The position numbers were made by a program, and so were the translations under genes. The notes below the pieces were generated by a model, which saw nothing but the letters and a program-made list of their open reading frames with translations, was not told where the DNA came from and did no database searches. 64,000 nucleotides of DNA from Myxococcales bacterium (GTDB lineage Bacteria; Myxococcota_A; Polyangia; Polyangiales; Houyiibacteriaceae), in contig JAOTYL010000007.1 in assembly GCA_029861865.1 (NCBI GenBank), positions 1 to 64,000 on the forward strand. Direction: 5' to 3'. Numbering within the stretch: position 1 is the first letter of the stretch; each line of letters opens with the position of its first letter. Positions 57,472 through 64,000 of the stretch are shown here, in pieces.

Positions 57472-59464
57472 GCTGCCGGTCCACCAGATCGATCAAGTCG
57501 CTCATGATGTGATCGAGCTCGAAATCCTTGGGCGTGTAGACTGCAGCCACTCCCTCTCGACGCAGACGTTCGGTGTCGGCTTCGGGAATGATGCCGCCGA
57601 CAACGACAGGGATGTCCGACAAGCCCGCCTCCCGGAGACGCTCCACGATTTCCGGGACGAGCGCGAGATGAGAGCCACTCAAAATACTGAGCCCGATGAG
57701 ATGCACGCCTTCTTCGAGAGCGGAGGCGACGATTTGTTCGGGCGAAACCCGGATACCCTCGTAGACGACATCGAAACCGACGTCCCGTGCTTTGATGGCG
57801 ATCTGCTCGGCGCCGTTCGAATGCCCGTCGAGGCCGGGTTTCCCAACCAGCAACTTGGGACGACGCCCCATGCGGACCTCTAGCTCGCCGAGCCGCTTTC
57901 GAAGCCGATCGACGACTTCGGCAGCGGCTCCTGACCGGGAGGCTTTAACCGTCGCGCCCGCGACCCCTGTCGGTGCTCGATACTCGCCCCAGACGGCGCG
58001 AAGGGTGTTTGCCCATTCACCCGTAGTAACCCCAGCGTGCGCCGCGGCGATCGAAGCCGGCATGATGTTTTCGTCCGAGCGGGCCACGCGCTTGAGCTCC
58101 GCGATGGCATTTGCGACTGCGGAGGCATCGCGGTCGGCTCTCCACTGCTCGAGCGCTTCGATCTCCTTTTTCTCGATGTCGGGGTCGACCGTCAGGATCG
58201 CTTCGTCGAGATTCTCGATCAGAGGCGACGGAGCGCCCTCGGTGTACGCGTTGACCCCGACCACCACCTGCTCACCACTTTCGATCGCACGAAGACGCGC
58301 CGCGTTGGATTCGACCAGCTTCTGCTTGATGTAGCCGGTCTCGACCGCCTCGACCGCGCCGCCCCGCCCGAGGACTTCTTGGACCTCCGCCCATGCAGAC
58401 TCGACGAGATGCTGAGTCTGTGCGTGGACCACTTTGCTTCCTTTGAAGAGGTCCGCATACTCCAAGAGGTCGGTCTCGAGGGCGAGGATCTGCTGCGCCC
58501 TGAGCGACCATTGCTGATCCCAAGGGCGTGGGAGGCCGAGCGCTTCGTTCCACGCGGGCAGCTGAACGGCGCGTGCACGCGCGTCTTTGCTGAGAGTCAC
58601 CGCAAGCATCTCGAGCACGATCCGGATGATGTTGTTCTCGGGCTGCTGCTCGGTTAGCCCGAGAGAGTTCACCTGAACCCCATACCGGAAGCGGCGCTGC
58701 TTTGGATCGGTGACGCCATAACGTTCCCGGGCGACTCGGTCCCAAAGCTCGACGAACGCACGCATCTTGCACAGTTCTTCGACGAATCGAATCCCCGCAT
58801 TGACGAAAAAACTCATGCGCCCGACCACATTGCCGAACTCGCTCTCAGGGATCCGACCGGTAGCCTTGACCGCGTCCAGCACGCCGATCGCGGTGACCAA
58901 GGCGTAGGCCAGCTCTTGCGTCGGCGTCGCGCCCGCCTCTTGCAGGTGGTAGCTGCAGATGTTGATCGGGTTCCATTTCGGCACCTCGGTCACGGTGTAG
59001 GTGATCAAGTCGGTGGTCAGCCTCATCGAAGCGGCGGGTGGAAAAATGTGCGTTCCCCGCGACAGATACTCTTTGATGATGTCGTTCTGGGTCGTCCCGC
59101 GAAGCGCCGCGCGATCGGCGTTCTGGTCTTCGGCCACCGCGATATACAACGACAACAGCCATGCGGCGGTCGCGTTGATCGTCATCGACGTATTCATTTG
59201 GTCGAGCGGGATGCCTTCGAACAGGGCGCGCATGTCACCGAGATGGGAGATCGGAACCCCCACCTTGCCGACTTCGCCTCGCGCAAGCGGATCGTCCGGG
59301 TCGTAGCCGGTCTGGGTTGGAAGGTCGAAAGCGACGCTGAGGCCTGTCTGGCCCTGAGCGAGGTTGGTTCGGTAGAGCTCGTTCGACGCCGCCGCGGTGC
59401 TGTGGCCGGCGTAGGTCCGCATAATCCACGGTTTGTCGCGTTCATGCTTTCCGCTCGGAGCCAT
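57458..59464 (-). CDS. ecm: Ethylmalonyl-CoA mutase
   Basis: A 668-residue adenosylcobalamin mutase in one chain. The catalytic barrel opens KPWIMRTYAGHSTAAASNEL and has GLSVAFDLPTQTGYDPDD, MNTSMTINATAAWLLSLYIA and YHLQEAGATPTQELAYAL; the C-terminal domain has LLVGKPGLDGHSNGAEQIA, the cobalamin-binding DxHxxG. Single-chain length near 650 and the HSTAAASNELYRTN start match Ecm/MeaA better than the two-subunit or 700-plus-residue methylmalonyl-CoA mutases. It rearranges ethylmalonyl-CoA to methylsuccinyl-CoA. GAAAGGAA lies upstream of the ATG. Confidence 0.9.
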   Translation of the reverse strand: MAPSGKHERDKPWIMRTYAGHSTAAASNELYRTNLAQGQTGLSVAFDLPTQTGYDPDDPLARGEVGKVGVPISHLGDMRALFEGIPLDQMNTSMTINATAAWLLSLYIAVAEDQNADRAALRGTTQNDIIKEYLSRGTHIFPPAASMRLTTDLITYTVTEVPKWNPINICSYHLQEAGATPTQELAYALVTAIGVLDAVKATGRIPESEFGNVVGRMSFFVNAGIRFVEELCKMRAFVELWDRVARERYGVTDPKQRRFRYGVQVNSLGLTEQQPENNIIRIVLEMLAVTLSKDARARAVQLPAWNEALGLPRPWDQQWSLRAQQILALETDLLEYADLFKGSKVVHAQTQHLVESAWAEVQEVLGRGGAVEAVETGYIKQKLVESNAARLRAIESGEQVVVGVNAYTEGAPSPLIENLDEAILTVDPDIEKKEIEALEQWRADRDASAVANAIAELKRVARSDENIMPASIAAAHAGVTTGEWANTLRAVWGEYRAPTGVAGATVKASRSGAAAEVVDRLRKRLGELEVRMGRRPKLLVGKPGLDGHSNGAEQIAIKARDVGFDVVYEGIRVSPEQIVASALEEGVHLIGLSILSGSHLALVPEIVERLREAGLSDIPVVVGGIIPEADTERLRREGVAAVYTPKDFELDHIMSDLIDLVDRQHAAE

Positions 59465-59701
59465 ACACAGGTTCCTTTCGTTCGCGATTTCGCGCGAGGC
59501 GAAATCCTACCTCGTTTTTGGCCTCGCCTCTGGTCTCGGGCCCATGCGGCCGTTGCGGTGCCTCTTTACAGCTTCACACAGCCAAGCCCTGATGTTGTTC
59601 GGTTATCACACCGGCTGCACGGGTCAAGCTGCCGAGATACCGAAGCTTTTAGGGTTTTGCACGCCCTGGCAGTTTCTGTAAATTCGCGGTAAAGGCTGAG
59701 C
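59465..59701. promoter_or_regulatory. Divergent control region between ecm and the ScfR-type regulator
   Basis: The 237-bp gap holds both promoters. A perfect inverted repeat GATTTCGC (59486-59493) / GCGAAATC (59499-59506) with a 5-nt spacer lies 21 bp before the ecm start and is a good operator candidate. For the regulator gene, TTGCAC (59657-59662) and TAAATT (59679-59684) with a 16-bp spacer form a sigma-70-like promoter, giving a very short leader. I found no convincing -35/-10 pair for ecm, which would fit an activated promoter. Confidence 0.5.
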
Positions 59702-61207
59702 ATGGCGGAGACCAATGCCGGCATGGGGCAACGATTGCGGGAGCTTCGGCTGCGTCGCGGGCTCCAACAAAGCGAGGTTGCCCGTCGGCTCAAGATCTCG
59801 CCCGCTTACCTGAGCCTGATCGAAAAAGGAAGGCGCGTCGTCCAGCTCCCGCTGCTTTTCCAAGCACTCGAGCTTTACGGGGTTGCGATCGAAGATTTCA
59901 TGAGCAGCCTCGGCGAGCGCCACGTCGACGACGGGTTGGCTCGACTGCTCGATGAACCCTTGCTTCGTTCGCTCAATCTGAGCGAGGAGGATCTCGCCAG
60001 CATCAGTGCAGAACCCCGCATGGTGGCGACCATCACTGCGCTGTTCAACCTCTACAAAAACACCCGCAGTCAGCTGGACCACGTCATGACGAGCATGGCG
60101 CAGCGGGAGCGCCAGGCCGGCGAGGACGACGTTCGATTCGACTACAGCCCCTATGACGAGGTGACCGACTTCCTCGAACAAAACGACAACTGGTTCGAGT
60201 CGCTCGAAGAACGTGCCCAACAGTTTCGACGGGACTCTGCTTTTGTGCGGAGAGTAACCAGTGACGACCTCGAGCGGGGCCTCCGGGAACAGCTCGGGGT
60301 ACGCGTCCACCGAACCTCGGAACGCGCGGATAGCTCCGTGATTCGCAGGTGGAACGCAGAGGCTAGAGTGCTGACGGTGTCGGGCGAGCTGTTCGAGCAG
60401 CGATTGAAGTTCCAGCTTGCGCACACGATCGCTCTCGGGCTTTTCGACGAAGAGAAGCTGCACACACCGATCTTGGAGGGTTACGCGAGCCAGCACGCAG
60501 AAACGAGGAGGCTGATCAAAATTCACCTCGCTAATTACTTCGCGGGCGCGCTCCTGTTGCCTTATCCGGAGTTCTATCGGGAAGTGATGCGCACCCGCTA
60601 CGACCTCGAGGTTCTGGCGCAACTCTTCGAGTCGTCTTACGAGACAGTCGCCCATCGCATGTGCAACCTCGCCGACCCGCGCCGCCGCGGGGTACCGATG
60701 CACTTTTTGAGAGTCGATGTCGCGGGAAACATTTCGAAGAGGTACTCCGGCGATGGGATCCGGTTTGCGCACCAGGCCGGTTCGTGTCCGAAGATGGCCG
60801 TGCATCTCGCGTTTCTGACGCCCAATGTGATCACCAGGCAGTATTCGGCGTTTCCCGATGGCTCGACCTATTTCTGTTTCGCGAAGGTCGTCAGCGAGCC
60901 CAAACAGGGCTCCCTCATGAAGGGTACGACCTACAGCATCGGCCTCGGAACACATGCGGATAATGCCAAGTTCTTCGCCTACGCCGACGAGATGCCGTTC
61001 GCAGACCCCGCGAAGATGGCTGTGCCGGTGGGAACCACGTGTCGCTTCTGTGAGCGGACCGACTGCAACATGCGGTCTGCTCCGAGCTACAAGTTCGCGT
61101 TCCGCGTCGACGAGTATACCAAAAAGGACAACTTCTTTTCGCCCCTCGTGCGCGGAGACCAGAACGTCGATGTCCGAAAGCCGGGTCGCCGAAAGCCTAT
61201 GGCGTGA
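59702..61207 (+). CDS. XRE-family short-chain fatty acyl regulator (RamB/ScfR-like)
   Basis: A 501-residue regulator with an N-terminal helix-turn-helix (LRELRLRRGLQQSEVARRLK, ISPAYLSLIEKGRR), a middle IrrE/ImmA-like domain that lacks the HExxH protease motif (QLAHTIALGLFDEE), and a C-terminal domain with VPVGTTCRFCERTDCNMRSA, a Cys cluster typical of the family. Relatives (RamB, PccR, CcrR) sense acyl-CoA and control acetate and propionate pathways, including ccr in alphaproteobacteria. Divergence from ecm-meaB-ccr-mcd makes that operon the likely target. It probably shares a message with yajQ and pheA downstream. Confidence 0.87.
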   Translation: MAETNAGMGQRLRELRLRRGLQQSEVARRLKISPAYLSLIEKGRRVVQLPLLFQALELYGVAIEDFMSSLGERHVDDGLARLLDEPLLRSLNLSEEDLASISAEPRMVATITALFNLYKNTRSQLDHVMTSMAQRERQAGEDDVRFDYSPYDEVTDFLEQNDNWFESLEERAQQFRRDSAFVRRVTSDDLERGLREQLGVRVHRTSERADSSVIRRWNAEARVLTVSGELFEQRLKFQLAHTIALGLFDEEKLHTPILEGYASQHAETRRLIKIHLANYFAGALLLPYPEFYREVMRTRYDLEVLAQLFESSYETVAHRMCNLADPRRRGVPMHFLRVDVAGNISKRYSGDGIRFAHQAGSCPKMAVHLAFLTPNVITRQYSAFPDGSTYFCFAKVVSEPKQGSLMKGTTYSIGLGTHADNAKFFAYADEMPFADPAKMAVPVGTTCRFCERTDCNMRSAPSYKFAFRVDEYTKKDNFFSPLVRGDQNVDVRKPGRRKPMA

Positions 61208-61231
61208 TATGGTCGGCCCTCGGAGGTAGCA

Positions 61232-61717
61232 ATGCCGTCGTTTGATGTCGTTTCACAGATCGATCAGCACGAAGTCGACAATGCTTGCAATCAGACCCGC
61301 AAAGAGATCACTCAGCGGTACGACTTCAAAGGCACCGAGAGCTCGATCGAAAAGACCGACGATGGGATAGTGATCCGCTCGAACAGCGAGGGCAGGATCG
61401 ACGCAGCGCGCGACGTTCTCGAGAGCAAGATGGTGCGCCGCCAAGTCTCATTGAAGTCCCTCGACGCCCAGCCGGCACAACAAGCAGGCGGTTCGATGTG
61501 GCGTCAGCTGATCAAGCTCAAAGAGGGCGTCTCCAAGGAAAAGGCGAAAGAGATCGCCAAAGCCATCAAAGACAGCAAGATCAAGGTACAAGCGGCAATA
61601 CAAGGCGACTCGGTTCGCGTGTCCGGAAAGAAGCGCGACGATCTGCAAGCCACGATCGCTTTCTTGAAAGAGAAAGACTTCGACCTCCCACTTCAATTCA
61701 CGAACTTCCGCGACTGA
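61232..61717 (+). CDS. yajQ: YajQ-family nucleotide-binding protein
   Basis: A 161-residue protein with FDVVSQIDQHEVDNACNQT at the N-terminus and RYDFKGTESSIE, KIKVQAAIQGDSVRVSGKKR and DLPLQFTNFRD later, all hallmarks of YajQ. Some members bind cyclic di-GMP and act as effectors; others were reported to bind RNA or nucleotides. CGGAGG lies 6 nt before the ATG. It sits between the ScfR-type regulator (24-nt gap) and pheA (11-nt gap). Confidence 0.93.
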   Translation: MPSFDVVSQIDQHEVDNACNQTRKEITQRYDFKGTESSIEKTDDGIVIRSNSEGRIDAARDVLESKMVRRQVSLKSLDAQPAQQAGGSMWRQLIKLKEGVSKEKAKEIAKAIKDSKIKVQAAIQGDSVRVSGKKRDDLQATIAFLKEKDFDLPLQFTNFRD

Positions 61718-61728
61718 GGTCACCTGCA

Positions 61729-62592
61729 TTGGCCGACACTCGAAAAGAGCTCGTAATCGGGTACCAGGGGACCTCGGGCGCCTACAGCCAGCTCGCCGCG
61801 ACCCGTCACTTCGAAAAAGCGCCGAAGCCGGTGCGATGCGAAGGCTTTCACAGCTTTCGCGAGATGCTCCAAGCGCTCAAGGATGGACAGATCGACTATG
61901 CGGTCCTGCCGATCGAGAACTCGATCGCCGGTTCGATCAACGAAAGCTACGATCTGCTGGCGCACATGGGTCTTTCGCTGGTCGGAGAAGAGTTCCAACC
62001 GATCGCGCATTGCTTGATCGGCACGGCTCGAGTTCCGGTGACCGATGTCCGAAGAGTCTATTCTCACCCCGTCGCCCTCGCGCAGTGCCGTGCGTTTCTC
62101 GAAACGCTCGAGGACTGTCACGTCGAGGCTTTCGTCGACACCGCGATGGCAGTCGAGAAGGTCAAGGCCGACGCGGATCCATCGCAGGCCGCGATCGCCA
62201 GCGAGCAGGCGGCGGCCCTTCACGGTCTTCCAATCCTGCGTCGGGACATTGCCGACCACCCCGAAAACTACACGCGGATGGTGATCGTCGCGTCTGAGCC
62301 CGCGCACTTCGGGCCAGACGTCTCTTGCAAGACCTCGCTGGTATTCTCGACCATCCACGAGCAGGGTGCGCTCGCCCGCTGCATCTCGATCTTCGCCGAC
62401 AGGGGCTTGAACCTGACCAAGATCGAATCCCGCCCCAAACCCGACACTCCGTTCGAGTACATCTTCTACATGGACTTCGAGGGAAACGTCGACGCCAGCA
62501 CGACACGAGAAGCGCTCGCGGAGCTTCGCACCGTGACTACCTTCCTCACGGTGCTTGGATCGTATCCGAGCCGAAAAGCTGGCATTAGCTAG
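61729..62592 (+). CDS. pheA: Prephenate dehydratase
   Basis: A 287-residue stand-alone prephenate dehydratase with ACT domain. IGYQGTSGAYSQLAATRHF opens the catalytic domain, DYAVLPIENSIAGSINESYD and PIAHCLIG follow, and NYTRMVIV is the TRF motif in the form TRM. The ACT domain is near residues 200-275 (GALARCISIFADRGLNLTKI, ESRPKPDTPFEYIFYMDFEG) and normally binds phenylalanine. It makes phenylpyruvate. The TTG at 61729 has GAGGT 8 nt upstream and fits the family N-terminus; the frame open before it lies inside yajQ. Confidence 0.9.
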   Translation: MADTRKELVIGYQGTSGAYSQLAATRHFEKAPKPVRCEGFHSFREMLQALKDGQIDYAVLPIENSIAGSINESYDLLAHMGLSLVGEEFQPIAHCLIGTARVPVTDVRRVYSHPVALAQCRAFLETLEDCHVEAFVDTAMAVEKVKADADPSQAAIASEQAAALHGLPILRRDIADHPENYTRMVIVASEPAHFGPDVSCKTSLVFSTIHEQGALARCISIFADRGLNLTKIESRPKPDTPFEYIFYMDFEGNVDASTTREALAELRTVTTFLTVLGSYPSRKAGIS

Positions 62593-64000
62593 CAACCGCT
62601 TCGGCAACGTGAGCGAGCCGTTCGGCGTCGCCTTCGAGCCCCGCAGCAAGACAGCTCGTCGAGATCATCTTGAGCGAGGCAACCTCTCCGAGGCCATCTC
62701 CGTGAGAGCGGGCTTCAGCCAGTGCTTCTAGGGCGTCGAGCATCGCGTCGCGCGCGCGGCCCTGTGCCAGGTGCAGGCACGCGGACGCAATCCCAAGGCG
62801 GATGGTGGCCGTGGCGTTTTGGTCGGCGCTCTTTCTTGCGAGCTCGAGCGCATGGCGTGCCGCCGAAACATCCCCCCGGGTCACGAACGAAAATACTTGA
62901 AGACAGTGGGTTGCGAACAGATCCGCGCCAGCTGCAATAGACGCGTCGACCAGGGCGTCGAAGGCTTCGTGATCTTGCTGTTTGAGGGCGCGAATCACCT
63001 CCTGGGCCGGGTTTTCGAGCTCGGCCTCGGGCACCGGCATCGTTGGGCGCTCGTCGTCCTCTTCCTCATGCGGTGGGCGAGATGGAAGTCGGACCGAGCG
63101 ACTGATCTCAGAGGCGGCCGATCGGGTCTCTTTGTCGGGCTGGTACTGAACGGCGGCGGCGGCCAGACGTACCGCGGTTCCTGTGTATCCCTGATCGGCG
63201 GCCAGCGAGCCTGCCTCCAGAATTGCATGCGCACCACGTTCGAGGTCGCCCCCCTCACACAGATACGCCCCTACCGTGGCGGCCATCGAAGGACCGACCA
63301 GAGGCTCCGATTCGTGCAGCGCCTGCGCGACGAACCGATACACCTCGGTCCGGCGGGCGGGTGGCATTCGCTGCACGACAGCCCTACGGAGAAGCTCCGA
63401 ACTGGGCTTGGCCCGCCCGTTCAGCAGGCCATCGTTGATGAGTGCATTGAGCGCACGGCCTCGCGTTCCCTTTGGCACGCCATCGAGCGCAACTGCAGCG
63501 TCGACCACCCGTTGCGACGATGCGGGAAGAGCAGCGCAGGCGATTTCGAGATACCGCATCGATGACGCGTCGAGAGTCGCGAAACGTTCTTCGAGTAGGG
63601 CTCGCGGGCCCAAGTACTGGCGCTGTTCCTGCGCGTCTTCACGCCATCGGAAACGGTTGGTGTCATACACGACGTCTCCGGTGGCCACCATGGTTCGGAC
63701 GGCTTCCGTCAAGCCGAGGACGGTGGTACCTCCCATGACGACGGCCTGTTTTGCGATCTCCGAATCTGTCTCGGGGCCGAGAATGGCTGCCGCAACCAGC
63801 AGTGCTTCATTCGGCTCGAGCTCGGAAAGCGAAATCTGCAACGCCGGCCGCACCATCTTGAAAGCGGCTGGGATCTTCGATTCGATCGTTCGGACGCAAA
63901 GCAGCGCAGCGACTGTCTCGTCTTCGAGCGCCGCACCGAGGACCGAAAGCGTGGCGGGATCCGTTGCCAATACCCGGTCGATGTAGATCCACGGAAGCCC
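62585..64000 (-). CDS. C-terminal part of an AAA/STAND ATPase-TPR protein, cut by the window edge
   Basis: The frame is open to the right edge, giving 471 residues. The edge sequence GLPWIYIDRVLATDPATLSV matches the Walker-B region of the ATPase module seen after Ser/Thr kinase or cyclase domains in myxobacterial signalling proteins (usually LVLDDLHWADPATL), but here the acidic pair is replaced by Asp-Arg, so ATP hydrolysis may be impaired. A winged-helix-like stretch and then loose TPR-like helices (AIRALKQQDHEAFDALVDAS-type) follow. The kinase or other effector domain would lie outside the window. It overlaps pheA by 8 bp, convergently. Confidence 0.65.
   Translation of the reverse strand, partial: GLPWIYIDRVLATDPATLSVLGAALEDETVAALLCVRTIESKIPAAFKMVRPALQISLSELEPNEALLVAAAILGPETDSEIAKQAVVMGGTTVLGLTEAVRTMVATGDVVYDTNRFRWREDAQEQRQYLGPRALLEERFATLDASSMRYLEIACAALPASSQRVVDAAVALDGVPKGTRGRALNALINDGLLNGRAKPSSELLRRAVVQRMPPARRTEVYRFVAQALHESEPLVGPSMAATVGAYLCEGGDLERGAHAILEAGSLAADQGYTGTAVRLAAAAVQYQPDKETRSAASEISRSVRLPSRPPHEEEDDERPTMPVPEAELENPAQEVIRALKQQDHEAFDALVDASIAAGADLFATHCLQVFSFVTRGDVSAARHALELARKSADQNATATIRLGIASACLHLAQGRARDAMLDALEALAEARSHGDGLGEVASLKMISTSCLAAGLEGDAERLAHVAEAVAS

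Noticed and set aside
57458..59464. Methylmalonyl-CoA mutase for the B12 mutase
   Set aside because: Single chain of 668 residues, the N-terminal RTYAGHSTAAASNEL signature and linkage to ccr and mcd fit ethylmalonyl-CoA mutase better; kept as the main alternative.
59624..60955. 443-residue minus-strand frame opposite the ScfR-type regulator
   Set aside because: No family signature; the sense strand encodes an intact helix-turn-helix regulator.
1..64000. tRNA or rRNA genes, complete insertion sequences or a phage region
   Set aside because: Scanning both strands for T-arm motifs, transposase-like frames and phage structural proteins gave nothing beyond the tmRNA and the recombinase tail; a covariance-model search could still find a divergent tRNA.

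Overview
The window is GC-rich DNA (I estimate a little over 60%), densely packed with genes that overlap by 4-14 bases, from a Gram-negative bacterium. FadL-type porin, MurJ, lipoprotein and signal-peptide genes indicate a double membrane. The giant TPR proteins, an ATPase-TPR signalling protein, an HTTM-domain protein, and the style of the ssrA gene and integrase fit a myxobacterium-like (Myxococcota, former Deltaproteobacteria) chromosome. This placement is an inference from gene content; there is no rRNA here to confirm it. The genes are mostly ordinary chromosomal ones. The exception is the left edge, where a tyrosine-recombinase tail abuts the 3' end of ssrA, the classic docking site of genomic islands.

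Layout. 0-5.7 kb: tmRNA (tag ANDNAVALAA), HTTM membrane protein, EamA transporter, SspB, a repeat-rich convergent gap, a histidine phosphatase and ClpP. Three parts of the trans-translation/ClpXP quality-control route thus lie within 5.5 kb. 5.8-14.4 kb: argE-argA, a HelD-type helicase, and a SWIM-SNF2 ATPase preceded by a promoter and a strongly structured leader RNA. 14.4-25.7 kb: housekeeping genes (YkgJ-like, lipoprotein, zinc-ribbon TPR protein, hslO-murJ-engB, NAD-type isocitrate dehydrogenase, RND/MMPL exporter, rpsT, holA). 25.9-28.3 kb: a ClpA/ClpC-type unfoldase. 28.3-40.2 kb: one long minus-strand operon of an SDR, two giant TPR proteins with related C-terminal domains, a hypothetical protein, nadD and a Rossmann protein. 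40.3-53.6 kb: membrane and envelope genes (CaCA antiporter, two alkaline-phosphatase-superfamily membrane enzymes, a GT39-like glycosyltransferase, a FadL porin), plus an acyl-CoA dehydrogenase and a DUF3089 hydrolase. 53.6-61.2 kb: an ecm-meaB-ccr-mcd operon, the core of the ethylmalonyl-CoA pathway for acetyl-CoA assimilation, read divergently from a RamB/ScfR-type regulator. The window ends with yajQ, pheA and a truncated ATPase-TPR protein.

The least explained material is non-coding. Two 13-unit hexanucleotide arrays (consensus RCTGRC) each start exactly 5 nt after a TAG stop. A three-way-junction leader precedes the SNF2 gene. A REP-like palindrome occurs alone behind the SNF2 gene and as an inverted pair inserted in frame in a glycosyltransferase gene. 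There is also a 134-bp near-complete hairpin and a cluster of TTTCAGATCTGAAA palindromes. No complete novel defence or mobile system was found.
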